Part shown: positions 33,292 to 41,318 of the stretch, piece after piece
Position numbering within the stretch: position 1 is the stretch's first letter
How the letters are laid out: each line of letters starts with the position of its first letter
Source of the DNA: Acidimicrobiales bacterium
Lineage (GTDB): Bacteria; Actinomycetota; Acidimicrobiia; Acidimicrobiales; RAAP-2
Direction of reading: 5' to 3'
DNA length: 53,001 nucleotides
NCBI GenBank assembly: GCA_025351385.1
Contig: JANXWA010000010.1
Span: 1-53,001, forward strand
Program-made: the position numbers and the translations under genes
The notes under the pieces: model-generated
Told to the model about the DNA's origin: nothing
Seen by the model: only the letters and a program-made list of their open reading frames with translations
Databases searched by the model: none

Positions 33292-33993
33292 CTACTTGTC
33301 ACTGAGTTCGGCGTCGAAGAAGTCGAGCGTGCACTGGTGCGCGTCGACCGCCGCGGCTTCGTTGTAGGCGGCCGGCCGGCCGTCGCAGTGAAATCCGTGC
33401 GCGCCGTTCGCGTAGCGGACGATCTCGGTGCGAACCTTGGACTTCAAGGTCACGCTCCGCAGCGCTTCCACCTGCTCGACCGGGATGCCCTGGTCGAGGT
33501 CGCCGTAGAGCCCGATCCACGGGCATCGGAGGTCCTTCGCCAGCTCGAGCAGCGGCGGGAAACCGAAGCGGCCATTCTCGATGCCGCCGCCGTAGAAGCT
33601 GGCGGCCGCGCCGAAGGTGCCGAGCGTCGCTGCGTAGAAGCTCACCGTGCCGCCCATACAGTAGCCGACGACCGCGATGTCCGCGGCCTGGTAGCCGCCG
33701 GTCGCGAGGAAGTCGGTCGTGGCGGTGAGGTCGTTGGTGATGCCCTCCTTGGTGAGGTTGGCCATGTACTTCATTGCCTCGGGGAAGTCGTCGTAGTCCA
33801 CCTCGGGCGACCCGTCACGGTGGAACAGCTCGGGCGCGACGGCGAAGTAGCCCTCGTCGGCGAAGCGGTCGACGACGCTGCGGATGTGGTCATTGACCCC
33901 GAAGGCCTCCTGGATGACGACGACGGCGCGCGTCGCGTCGGTGGAGCCGGCCACGTAGACGGGAAAGCCGCTGGGGAGTGTCTGCTCGGTCAT
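33292..33993 (-). CDS. Dienelactone hydrolase family protein
   Basis: A 233-residue alpha/beta hydrolase. The nucleophile is C112 in GYCMGGTVSFYA, as in true dienelactone hydrolases, with an acidic residue in LYGDLDQGIP and the His in NGAHGFHCDG. Family members open lactones in aromatic degradation or cleave other esters; the partner genes give no clue. ATG 33993 overlaps the stop of the DsbA-like gene (ATGA), the last link in a five-gene minus-strand run. Confidence 0.88.
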   Translation of the reverse strand: MTEQTLPSGFPVYVAGSTDATRAVVVIQEAFGVNDHIRSVVDRFADEGYFAVAPELFHRDGSPEVDYDDFPEAMKYMANLTKEGITNDLTATTDFLATGGYQAADIAVVGYCMGGTVSFYAATLGTFGAAASFYGGGIENGRFGFPPLLELAKDLRCPWIGLYGDLDQGIPVEQVEALRSVTLKSKVRTEIVRYANGAHGFHCDGRPAAYNEAAAVDAHQCTLDFFDAELSDK

Positions 33994-34592
33994 TCGAAGG
34001 AAGGCCTTTCTGTTCTCGTCCGCTTGATCTCGTAGAAGCCGGGCGTGCTCGCGACGGCCATCACCCCGTCGAACAGTAATCCGGCGGCCTCGCCCTTGGG
34101 GGCCGGGGTGACGACTGGCCCGAAGAAGGCGACGTCGCCCACGCGGATCACCGGCGTGCCCACGTCGTTGCCGACCAGGGCCATGCCCGCTTCGTGGCTC
34201 ACTCGCAGCAGTTCGTCGAACTCCTCGGAGATCGCCGCGTCAGCGAGGTCGGCCTCGAGGCCGACGTCGGAGAGGGACCGGGGGATCACCTCGTCGAAGT
34301 CCTCCTCGTTGTTGACGTGGCGCCGGGTGCCCATCGCCGCGTAGAGCGGACCCAGTACAACGTTGCCGTGGCGCTGCTCGGCCGCGATCAGGACCCGGAC
34401 CGGCCGGTGCGCCGTCTGCAGCCACTCGGTGTACTCGGGCGTCGTGGCTTTGTCGGCGTTCAAGAGCGCGAGACTCATGACGTGGAAGCGCACGTCGAGG
34501 TCGCGCACGCCGGCCGCCTCAACCAGCCAGCGTGACGTGATCCAGGCCCACGGGCACGCCGGGTCGACCCAGAGGTCCACCGGGCGGCTCAC
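33990..34592 (-). CDS. DsbA-fold protein, mycothiol-dependent nitroreductase (Rv2466c) family
   Basis: A 200-residue thioredoxin-like protein with strong likeness to mycobacterial Rv2466c: VDPACPWAWITSRWLVE, FHVMSLALLN, AAEQRHGNVVLGPLYAAMG, DVGTPVIRVGDVAFFGPV and a C-terminal IKRTRTERPSFE. The active site is CPWA (C13-A16) where the reference protein has CPWC, so this is a monothiol variant. Known members reduce substrates using mycothiol, the low-molecular-weight thiol of actinobacteria. GTG 34592 overlaps the M20 peptidase stop (GTGA) and fixes the start; a long upstream in-frame extension lies inside that gene. Confidence 0.85.
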   Translation of the reverse strand: MSRPVDLWVDPACPWAWITSRWLVEAAGVRDLDVRFHVMSLALLNADKATTPEYTEWLQTAHRPVRVLIAAEQRHGNVVLGPLYAAMGTRRHVNNEEDFDEVIPRSLSDVGLEADLADAAISEEFDELLRVSHEAGMALVGNDVGTPVIRVGDVAFFGPVVTPAPKGEAAGLLFDGVMAVASTPGFYEIKRTRTERPSFE

Positions 34593-35998
34593 GACCGTGC
34601 CCCCGCGGTGCCGTAGGCGGCCAGCACCGTGATGACCGAGTTGGTCACCCCGACGGCGACCGGCAAGTCGAGCATCTCGTCGATGCCGTGGGCGTTGGAC
34701 TGTGGACCGAGCACGCCGGTCGCGACGAACTGGACCGTGGGGTAGCGACGGGCGAGCGAGGCGAGGAAGGGGATGGACCCGCCCTCGCCAGTGAAGCCCG
34801 GGGCGTGGCCGAAGGCTTGCTGGGACGCGTCGTTGAGGGCCGCCGCGAGCCACGGGGCGAGCGGCGGGGCCACCCAGCCACTGCCGACGTTCCACGACGA
34901 CAGCGTCACCTTCGCTGACGACGGCACGTCCGCGGTGAGGATCTTCGCGACGGCTTCCTTCGCGACGTCGGCGTCGACGCTCGGGGGGAGACGGAAGGAG
35001 AGGACCGCCGTCGTCGCGGGGCGCAGCACGTTGCCGGCGATCGCCGGCTCGGGGACGTCACCGATGCCGACGATCGAGAGCGTGGGGTACCACGTGCGGC
35101 GCAGGATCCTCTCTTGCGCGCTCGCGCCCATGAGTTCCACTCCTTCGAGCGTCGGCAACTCGCGCGCGATGATGTCGCCGAACTCCTGGGCGACCGAGGC
35201 GGCGGCGGCGACCTGCTCGGCCGGGATCTCGGCGCGCAGCTGGGGAACCAACACCTCTCCGGTGGCGGCGTCCTCGACGCGGTCGAGCAGCTGGCGAAGG
35301 ATCCGGAACGACGACGGCACGACGCCGCTGGCCGAGCCGCTGTGCTGGCCCTGCGCGAGGACCTGGATGGTCATCTCCACGTTCAGTACTCCGCGCAGCG
35401 ACGTGGTCACCCAGAGCCGGTCGTAGGTGAGGGCCCCCGAGTCGAGACAGACCATCAGCTCGACCTGGCCGAGGTGGTCGGCCAGGTCGTCGAGGTAGGC
35501 CTCGAGGTCGGGGCTGCCACTCTCCTCACTGGCCTCGATCAGCACCACGCAGCGGCTGTGGGGGACGTCGTGAGCTTCCATCGCCTCGATCGCGAGTAGC
35601 GCGGAGAACGTGGAGTATCCGTCGTCGGCGACGCCCCGCGCGAAGACGCGGTCGCCGCGACGCACGGGCACGAAGGGTGCGAGCCCCTCGGACCAGTCGC
35701 CGAGCGGGGGCTGCTTGTCCAGGTGCCCGTAGAGGACGGCCGTGCCGGCGCCCGGCGCCGTGGCGTCGACCGTCACGGCGAGGACCGGGGTTCGGCCCTC
35801 GAGGCGGTGGATCGTCACGTCCGCGCTGGCGAACGAGCGGGCCCGCGCCCAATCCGCGAGCAGGAGAATGGCGCTGTCGATGTGGCCGTTCGCCACCCAC
35901 TGCGCGTCGTACATCGGCGAGAGGCAGGGGATGGCGGCGTAGGCGGTCAGGGTCTCGAGGGCGTCGCGCTCGAAGTCCGCGAGGGAGATGGGGGGCAT
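34589..35998 (-). CDS. M20-family metallodipeptidase
   Basis: A 469-residue zinc peptidase. Metal and catalytic residues are visible in YGHLDKQPPLGDW (His and Asp), GVADDGYSTFSALLAIEA (bridging Asp), EASEESGSPDLEAYL (Glu pair), MVCLDSGAL (Asp) and the C-terminal SNAHGIDEML (His). The dimerisation domain is inserted around residues 200-330. Such enzymes split dipeptides or related amides in the cytoplasm. ATG 35998 is chosen because the protein then begins MPPISLADFERDALETL; an extra 51 residues upstream are low-complexity and lie in the alkA gene on the same strand. Confidence 0.88.
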   Translation of the reverse strand: MPPISLADFERDALETLTAYAAIPCLSPMYDAQWVANGHIDSAILLLADWARARSFASADVTIHRLEGRTPVLAVTVDATAPGAGTAVLYGHLDKQPPLGDWSEGLAPFVPVRRGDRVFARGVADDGYSTFSALLAIEAMEAHDVPHSRCVVLIEASEESGSPDLEAYLDDLADHLGQVELMVCLDSGALTYDRLWVTTSLRGVLNVEMTIQVLAQGQHSGSASGVVPSSFRILRQLLDRVEDAATGEVLVPQLRAEIPAEQVAAAASVAQEFGDIIARELPTLEGVELMGASAQERILRRTWYPTLSIVGIGDVPEPAIAGNVLRPATTAVLSFRLPPSVDADVAKEAVAKILTADVPSSAKVTLSSWNVGSGWVAPPLAPWLAAALNDASQQAFGHAPGFTGEGGSIPFLASLARRYPTVQFVATGVLGPQSNAHGIDEMLDLPVAVGVTNSVITVLAAYGTAGARS

Positions 35999-36008
35999 GC
36001 GTTCGAGG

Positions 36009-36644
36009 CTAGTTCGACTGCCTCGCGATGTCGACGGCCCGCCAGCAGTACCACGCGACGGCCGTGCGCACCCCTTCGAAGGGCGCGCCGTCCAATCGAA
36101 GTTGCGGTTCGCTGACGATCTCGTCGAGATCGTGCAGACGGGACCATCCATTGCGCACCCCGAAGTCGCCGGCCGGCCACACGTCGCGCCGGCCCATGGT
36201 GAAGATCAGGTACATCTGGGCGGTCCACGGGCCGATGCCGCGAACCGAGGCGACGTCGCGCACGATCTCGTCGTCGCTCATGCGCCCGTGCCGGTCGAGG
36301 CGCACCCGCTGGTCGCGGACGTCCTGGGCGAGGTCGACCATTGCCTGGGCCTTCGTGCGGTTGAGGCCGGCACCCTTCAACTGGTCCGCTCCGGCGTCGA
36401 TCACCGACTCCACGTTCACGGCTCCGCCGCAGGCTTCGACGACCCGACGGTGGATCGTGTCGGCCGCTTTCGTGGCGAGCAGCTGGGACGTGATGGAGCT
36501 CACGAGGTCGGGGAAGCGGTCGCGCACGGGCGCCGCTCGGCTCCGTAGCGGTGGCGGTCCGACCTTTTCGACGACGGCCTTGAAGGCCCGGTCACGCCGG
36601 ACGATGAATGTGGCGATCTCTTGGGGCGACGATAGCGAGGGCAC
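36009..36644 (-). CDS. DNA-3-methyladenine glycosylase II-like (HhH-GPD)
   Basis: A 211-residue DNA repair glycosylase. SSITSQLLATKAADTIHRRV is the family N-terminal block, the helix-hairpin-helix is VRGIGPWTAQMYLIF, and the catalytic aspartate is D160 in DVWPAGDFGVRNGW. It removes alkylated purines as in AlkA/MpgII. The GTG at 36644 begins seven bases past the lysR stop; an upstream frame continues through lysR and is discarded. Its position between lysR and the M20 peptidase gene suggests one mRNA. Confidence 0.85.
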   Translation of the reverse strand: MPSLSSPQEIATFIVRRDRAFKAVVEKVGPPPLRSRAAPVRDRFPDLVSSITSQLLATKAADTIHRRVVEACGGAVNVESVIDAGADQLKGAGLNRTKAQAMVDLAQDVRDQRVRLDRHGRMSDDEIVRDVASVRGIGPWTAQMYLIFTMGRRDVWPAGDFGVRNGWSRLHDLDEIVSEPQLRLDGAPFEGVRTAVAWYCWRAVDIARQSN

Positions 36645-36651
36645 GCACGAA

Positions 36652-37581
36652 CTATTGCAGAGTCGGGGCCTCGGGCAGGTAGACGCCGTCGGGGACGTTC
36701 TTGGCGTGCTCGACCACGTCGAGCAGCAGTGCGTGGATCGCGCGCACCGGAGCGGCCGGGAACCCGAACCGGCGACTCGCCAGCACGACGCGGCGCCGCG
36801 CGATCGCGTCGATGTGGACGGCGACGAACTTGTCACGAAGGTGCGACGACAGCATGGTCGCGGGCAGGATCGACGGCCCGTACCCGTCGAAGGTCAACGA
36901 GGCGATTGTGCGGATGCCGTCGAGTTCGATCAGCGGCACCAGTTCGACGCCTTGGGCGTGGCTGGCGTCGTCGATCTCGCGTCGGATCGGGGTGCCCCGA
37001 AGCGGCAAGAGGAGTTCGTAGTCGGCCAATTGGGCGAACGAGACCAGCGCCTTCATCTGGGCGATGGGGTGGTCCTTCGCGACGATTACCACGAGGTCCT
37101 CGGTGAAGAGTTCGACCTCGGTCAGCTCCGGCGCGTCGACCGGCCAGGCGAGGACCGCCAGGTCCAGTCGACCGTGGACGAGCTGGGGTTCGATGACCGA
37201 GTTCGAGCCTTCGATGATCCGCAGCGCGATCTGGGGATAGGTGGAACGAAGGGCGTCGAGCAGCAGTGGCACGATCCAGCGCCCGGCCGTTCCGATCATC
37301 CCGAGCACCACCTGGCCGCGGATATCGGCGTTGAGCTCGGAGACGTCCGACGCGATCGCGCTCAACTCGCCCAGTATCCGCCTCGCGCGCGAGACGACGA
37401 TCTCACCCGATTCGGTCAACAGGCCCGTCGCGCGGTTGACCAGCTCGGTGCCCAGTTCGTCCTCCAGGCGGGCGATCCGGTTCGAGATGTTGGACTGGAC
37501 GGTGCCGAGGACGTCGGCCGCGCTCGAGAAGGTGCCGTGGTCCGATATCCCCACCAGGGCCTCGAGCTGACGAATCTCCAC
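36652..37581 (-). CDS. LysR-family transcriptional regulator
   Basis: A 309-residue regulator with the N-terminal winged helix (IRQLEALVGISDHGTFSSAA, then DVLGTVQSNISNRIARLEDE) and a two-lobed periplasmic-binding-like effector domain. It is the first gene of a minus-strand run (alkA, M20 peptidase, DsbA-like, dienelactone hydrolase) and is divergent from a small RNA and murT. The GTG start lies six bases after -10 TATAGT, so the mRNA is probably leaderless. The repeats in the upstream region overlap this promoter, consistent with autoregulation. Confidence 0.9.
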   Translation of the reverse strand: MEIRQLEALVGISDHGTFSSAADVLGTVQSNISNRIARLEDELGTELVNRATGLLTESGEIVVSRARRILGELSAIASDVSELNADIRGQVVLGMIGTAGRWIVPLLLDALRSTYPQIALRIIEGSNSVIEPQLVHGRLDLAVLAWPVDAPELTEVELFTEDLVVIVAKDHPIAQMKALVSFAQLADYELLLPLRGTPIRREIDDASHAQGVELVPLIELDGIRTIASLTFDGYGPSILPATMLSSHLRDKFVAVHIDAIARRRVVLASRRFGFPAAPVRAIHALLLDVVEHAKNVPDGVYLPEAPTLQ

Positions 37582-37582
37582 G

Positions 37583-37649
37583 TATCAACTATACAGATAG
37601 GAAGTATCTCAACTATTCACTTGCGAGATACCTCCGGACCCGCCATAAT
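37583..37649 (+). promoter_or_regulatory. lysR operator-like repeats overlapping a forward promoter
   Basis: GTATCTC (37604-37610) and GAGATAC (37625-37631) are a perfect inverted repeat with a 14-base spacer, flanked on the lysR side by TATC/GATA at 37583-37599. A forward promoter with -35 TTGCGA (37621-37626), a 17-base spacer and -10 CATAAT (37644-37649) overlaps the right arm. LysR binding would therefore touch both the lysR promoter and the promoter of the small RNA. Confidence 0.5.
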
Positions 37650-37655
37650 TGCTTC

Positions 37656-37745
37656 TGCCTGCTCCAATCAATTCCCCCCAATTGACGGAGCACTGGTTCT
37701 GCAAAAGGGTCAACCACCCCCCGGTTGGCCCTTTTGTGTTTTCTG
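37656..37745 (+). ncRNA. 6C-type small RNA with terminator
   Basis: Two hairpins, each with a C-rich loop, lie between lysR and murT. Hairpin one is TCAATT/AATTGA around six C bases (37668-37685). Hairpin two has 13-bp arms AAAAGGGTCAACC (37703-37715) and GGTTGGCCCTTTT (37723-37735) around ACCCCCC, followed by GTGTTTT, forming an intrinsic terminator. Paired C6 loops of this kind define the actinobacterial 6C RNA family. The 5' end is placed from the -10 at 37644-37649. In mycobacteria the C-rich loops pair with G-rich mRNA segments. I see no other gene for this terminator to serve, so it ends the small RNA. Confidence 0.8.
37703..37745 (+). terminator. Intrinsic terminator of the 6C RNA
   Basis: The 13-bp stem (one G-T pair) around ACCCCCC with a following T-rich stretch is the strongest factor-independent terminator in the window. 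It lies 20 bases before murT, so murT must either have its own promoter inside or just after it or depend on read-through. Confidence 0.8.
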
Positions 37746-37765
37746 ATGTGATTAGCGTTGCCTCA

Positions 37766-38983
37766 ATGAGCAACGGCCCGGGCATCCGCGACTACCTGGC
37801 GATTTCCGGTGTCCGACTGGTCAATCGACTCTCGCGACTGACCGGACGAGGGTCGGGCACGGTCGCGGGCGGCCGGGTGGGTCTGCGCCTCGCGCCCGAT
37901 CTACTCGCCACTGCGTCGCGCGATCGCACGACTGTTCTCGTCAGCGGGACCAACGGCAAGACTACGACAACCTCGATGATCGCCGCCGGTTGGGGTGGAC
38001 TAGTCACCACCAACGCGACGGGCGCGAACATGCCGGCCGGGCACGTGGCGGCGTTGGCCGAGAGCACCGAACGGCGCACCGTACTCGAGGTCGACGAGGC
38101 CTGGCTGCCCACGGTGCTCGCCGCGACCGGACCCCGAGTCGTCGTGCTGCTCAACCTCTCGCGCGACCAGTTGGACCGGGCCGGCGAAGTGCGCCAGATG
38201 GCCGAACGGTGGCGCGGGGCACTGGCGCACAGTTCGGGCACGGAGGTCGTCGTGGCCAACGCGAACGATCCACTGGTCGTCTACGCCGCCGAGGAGGCCA
38301 CTCGCGTCGTTTGGTGCGACGTGGCGACGACGTGGTTGGCCGACGCGGTGTCCTGTCCCAAGTGCACGACGGCCATCTCCCACGACGCCAACTCGTGGCG
38401 CTGCCGTTGCGGTTTCGCGAAGCCTCCGGCCGTCGTGACCACCACGGGCTCTGAGCTCGTCGTCGGCGGACACCGCGTCGAGCTCGACCTGGCGTTGCCC
38501 GGAGAGTTCAATCGCGCCAACGCCGCCATGGCCCTGGCGGCGCTCGACGTCGTCGGCGTCGACCTCGACGAGGCGGTCCAGCGCGTCAACGCCGTCTCGA
38601 ACGTGGCCGGACGGTTCAGTCTGCGCCAGTGGAACGGGCACCGGCTCCGCCTGCTGCTCGCGAAGAACCCGGCCGGTTTCGCCGCGATGCTCGCCACGGT
38701 GCCGAACGACGTGAGCGACGTATGGGTCGCCATCAACGCCCGTGTCGCCGACGGGCGCGACCCGTCGTGGCTCTTCGACGTTCCCTTCGAGGAGTTGGCC
38801 GGCCACCGAGTCTTCGCCCTCGGCGACCGACGCCTCGACCTCGCGACGAGGCTGGACTACGCCGGGGTCGACTACGTGATCGTCGACGACGAGTCGACGG
38901 TCCCAGTGTCGAGTGACGTGACCCTGCTACTGGCCAACTACACCGCCTTCAGCGACTGGTTGGCGAGGTCGAGCCCGTGCTGA
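37766..38983 (+). CDS. murT: Lipid II isoglutaminyl synthase subunit MurT
   Basis: A 405-residue Mur-ligase-like protein. The nucleotide loop is VSGTNGKTTTTSMIAAG (about 59-75), the central Mur domain is followed by a zinc ribbon (C197, C200, C213, C215), and the C-terminal DUF1727-type domain has VADGRDPSWLFDV with D329 and D332 near the catalytic Asp region. With GatD it amidates the D-Glu of lipid II. ATG 37766 gives the usual N-terminus; the frame is open back into the small-RNA region but lacks a signal. It overlaps gatD by seven bases. Confidence 0.92.
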   Translation: MSNGPGIRDYLAISGVRLVNRLSRLTGRGSGTVAGGRVGLRLAPDLLATASRDRTTVLVSGTNGKTTTTSMIAAGWGGLVTTNATGANMPAGHVAALAESTERRTVLEVDEAWLPTVLAATGPRVVVLLNLSRDQLDRAGEVRQMAERWRGALAHSSGTEVVVANANDPLVVYAAEEATRVVWCDVATTWLADAVSCPKCTTAISHDANSWRCRCGFAKPPAVVTTTGSELVVGGHRVELDLALPGEFNRANAAMALAALDVVGVDLDEAVQRVNAVSNVAGRFSLRQWNGHRLRLLLAKNPAGFAAMLATVPNDVSDVWVAINARVADGRDPSWLFDVPFEELAGHRVFALGDRRLDLATRLDYAGVDYVIVDDESTVPVSSDVTLLLANYTAFSDWLARSSPC

Positions 38984-39654
38984 GGGTCGCCGTCCTCTTC
39001 CCCGAACTGCTCGGCACCTACGGCGACGGGGGCAATGGTGTGGTGATCGCCGAGCGGGCGCGCCGTCGCGGCTACGAGGTCGAGCTGGCTCACGTTGGAC
39101 TCGGTGACGATGTGCCCGAGGCGGCCCTCTACCTCCTCGGGGGAGGCGAGGACGGACCGCAACGACTGGCGGCGGACCTGCTGCGCGATTCGTCGTTCGC
39201 CTCGCGGGTCGGTGACGGCGCCCACGTGGTCGCGGTCTGCGCCGGCCTGCAGATCCTCGGTGAGTCCTTCTGCATCGAGGGCGACGACCAGTACGCCGGG
39301 CTGGGACTCGTCGACGTAGTGACTCGACGAGGGGCGGTGCGGTCGGTCGGCGAGCTGGCGGCGCGCGTGGGGGAGCGCATGCTCGTCGGTTTCGAGAACC
39401 ACGGCGGACGCACGTCGCTGGGGACTGACGTGGCGCCATTCGGCAAGGTCGCGAAGGGTCGGGGCAACGACGGCGCGCTCGACGGCTACCGGACGCTCAC
39501 CATCTGGGCGACCTACGCCCACGGTCCGGTGCTCGCGATGAATCCGTGGTTCGCTGACCAGGTGCTTTCGTCGGTGCTCGACGTCGAGCTCGAGCCGCTC
39601 GCCACTGCGGCCGACCTTCTCTATGCGTCGCGCTGCGCGGCGCTCGGGTTCTAG
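38977..39654 (+). CDS. gatD: Lipid II isoglutaminyl synthase glutaminase subunit GatD
   Basis: A 225-residue CobB/CobQ-type glutaminase. It opens MLRVAVLFPELLGTYGDGGN, has the nucleophile C88 in VVAVCAGLQILGESF and the catalytic His at 182 in TYAHGPVLAMNP. It feeds ammonia to MurT, giving D-iso-Gln in peptidoglycan. Start GTG 38977 overlaps murT. Its TAG shares the CTAG palindrome with the stop of the convergent acyltransferase gene. Confidence 0.92.
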   Translation: MLRVAVLFPELLGTYGDGGNGVVIAERARRRGYEVELAHVGLGDDVPEAALYLLGGGEDGPQRLAADLLRDSSFASRVGDGAHVVAVCAGLQILGESFCIEGDDQYAGLGLVDVVTRRGAVRSVGELAARVGERMLVGFENHGGRTSLGTDVAPFGKVAKGRGNDGALDGYRTLTIWATYAHGPVLAMNPWFADQVLSSVLDVELEPLATAADLLYASRCAALGF

Positions 39655-40388
39655 TACCCGGACGGGGGCCTCACGCCGTAGTCGGCGTCACCGCTCACCA
39701 GTCGGCCGAGTTCGATGACGGCTTCTTCGATGCGGGCGCTGAAGCGCCGGATGTTCTCGTCCTCGCCGCAGTGCAACGCCGTTCCGAACGTGATGGTGAC
39801 GTGGTGGCGGTGCTCGTTCGGGGCGTTGACGTACTTGGGGGCCTTGGCCCACTTCGGACCCTGCAAGAGGCCAGCGCCGTGGATGTAGGTCGGGATCACG
39901 GTCGCCTTCGAACGCTGGGCGACGTAGGCGGCCCCACCCTTGAACTCGTGGAGGTTCCCGTCGGGCGTACGTCCCCCCTCGGGGTAGATGAGCAGGTTCC
40001 AGCGGTCCTGGACCAGCTCGAGGGTCTGCTGGGCGCTGCGGCGATTGACCTTGTGGCGGTCGATCGGGATGGCGTTGAACATCAGTACGGTCCGAAAGGC
40101 CTTCTTCGCGTCCATGAAGAAGTTGTCCATCGCCGCGGCGACGACGAGGCGCTGGCGAATCCTCGCGGGCAGCGCCGCGAGGACGAGCGGGGTGTCGAGG
40201 TTGGTGGTGTGGTTGGCCACGAACACGAAGGGACCCGATCCGACGATGTTCTCGAGGCCCTGGACGTCGAGGGTCGAAATGTACTTGGTATAGGGCACGA
40301 TGAACGTGACGTGGATGAGATTGCGCACAACTCTGGCGCTGTAGCTGCGACCCCAACCGGTCGGGTAGTCGAGACCAAGCTTGGCCAT
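39651..40388 (-). CDS. 1-acylglycerol-3-phosphate acyltransferase (PlsC family)
   Basis: A 245-residue membrane-associated acyltransferase. Motif I is FVANHTTNLDTP (H60, D65), motif III is LIYPEGGRTPDGNL, and a hydrophobic N-terminal segment (VVRNLIHVTFIVPYTKY) anchors it. It acylates lysophosphatidic acid or a similar glycerol lipid. ATG 40388 is one base after the stop of the upstream gene; longer in-frame starts reach into that gene and carry low-complexity Pro/Arg sequence, so they are rejected. Confidence 0.85.
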   Translation of the reverse strand: MAKLGLDYPTGWGRSYSARVVRNLIHVTFIVPYTKYISTLDVQGLENIVGSGPFVFVANHTTNLDTPLVLAALPARIRQRLVVAAAMDNFFMDAKKAFRTVLMFNAIPIDRHKVNRRSAQQTLELVQDRWNLLIYPEGGRTPDGNLHEFKGGAAYVAQRSKATVIPTYIHGAGLLQGPKWAKAPKYVNAPNEHRHHVTITFGTALHCGEDENIRRFSARIEEAVIELGRLVSGDADYGVRPPSGY

Positions 40389-40389
40389 G

Positions 40390-40983
40390 TCAGCGCTTGC
40401 GGGGCTTTTGCTTGGGCGTGTAGCGCTTGGAGGGAACCGGTCCGGAGGGCTTGACGGCGCCTTTGGACGACGCCCGGGTCGTGGTTCGCCGCGCGCCCTT
40501 GGCGGAGGACCTGGTCGGAGTGGTTCGAGCAGCTCTCCTCGCCACGGCCTTCTCACGGGCTCGACGGTTGGAGCCGGCGAAGGTGGCGTCACCGTACTTC
40601 TGGAGACGGAAGGCCCGGATAATCAGCCATCCGCCGAGGAAGAGGAAGGGGAGTCCGAAGGTGCCGAGCGCCAGGCCGAGGAAGAGCGCGCAGACTGCGA
40701 CCCCCGAGCGCTTCGAACGCTGGGTGAATAGCACCATCGCAACGCCAAAGACAATGATCAGCAGGAACTGCAGGACGTAGGCCGAAGGATGGGCGATCCG
40801 CGATCTCTGGCACACGGCGTTCACCAGATGGAAGCCGGTCGGACACTGGTGTAGTTTTGTCAGCTTCGCGGTGTCGATGACCGTTGTGTTGTGCAGCAGA
40901 TGGGGTATGAAGATCGCGGCCAGCACCAGCGCCAGGCCACCGCCGATGAAGCTGATCTTGCGCTCGGTCGTGTCGATACCCAT
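40390..40983 (-). CDS. Hypothetical membrane protein with basic C-terminal tail
   Basis: A 197-residue protein with helices at about 11-25 (ISFIGGGLALVLAAIFIPHLL), 65-82 and 90-118 (ALFLGLALGTFGLPFLFLGG), then a long basic Lys/Arg/Thr/Ser tail (RRAREKAVARRAARTTPTRS ...). A pair of Cys in the loop (QCPTGFH, NAVCQR) may form a disulfide outside. I do not recognise a family. ATG 40983 is chosen; a longer start at 41073 adds a Ser/Arg-rich leader. It precedes the plsC gene by one base and is probably co-transcribed. Confidence 0.6.
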   Translation of the reverse strand: MGIDTTERKISFIGGGLALVLAAIFIPHLLHNTTVIDTAKLTKLHQCPTGFHLVNAVCQRSRIAHPSAYVLQFLLIIVFGVAMVLFTQRSKRSGVAVCALFLGLALGTFGLPFLFLGGWLIIRAFRLQKYGDATFAGSNRRAREKAVARRAARTTPTRSSAKGARRTTTRASSKGAVKPSGPVPSKRYTPKQKPRKR

Positions 40984-41135
40984 GACGGCCTCGCGAGAGG
41001 CCTCGGAGACGCGTCGTCCTCGACGCCAACTTCGGCCAGGACTGTCGGACGGTGAGTCGGAGATATCTGGCACAGATGAAGGCTACAGCGCCGACAAATG
41101 CGCACAGCCACTTGAAGCGTTAGGATTGTTGCTCC

Positions 41136-41209
41136 GGGCGCTTAGCTCAGCTGGTTAGAGCGCAGCCTTCACACGGCTGAGGTCGAGGGTTCGAGTCCCC
41201 CAGCGCCCA
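41136..41209 (+). tRNA. tRNA-Val (CAC)
   Basis: A full cloverleaf: acceptor GGGCGCT/AGCGCCC, D stem GCTC/GAGC, anticodon stem CAGCC/GGCTG with loop TTCACAC (anticodon CAC at 41170-41172), T arm GAGGG-TTCGAGT-CCCCC with one A-C mismatch. The 3' CCA is not encoded. A -10-like TAGGAT lies nine bases upstream. It marks the border between compact high-GC genes and the accessory block to the right. Confidence 0.93.
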
Positions 41210-41318
41210 CTCGTTGTACGAATTGCAACAACTTGCCTCTGAGCCGCCACGTTCTTAAGTTCGATAGCTTTATGGCGGCAATTTCGCAATGAGGGGCTGA
41301 GCACGACGAGGTCAAGTC

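Noticed and set aside
37703-37745. Considered as a murT riboswitch or attenuator
   Set aside because: The paired C6-loop hairpins fit a stand-alone 6C RNA better; no ligand-binding core or alternate anti-terminator is visible. Read-through control is still possible.
36028-37746. 572-codon plus-strand frame opposite alkA and lysR
   Set aside because: Ser/Arg-rich antisense shadow; it ends in the small RNA terminator.
41243-41279. GCCGCCA/TGGCGGC inverted repeat after the tRNA
   Set aside because: The 23-base loop and missing T-run make it a weak terminator; no function can be assigned.
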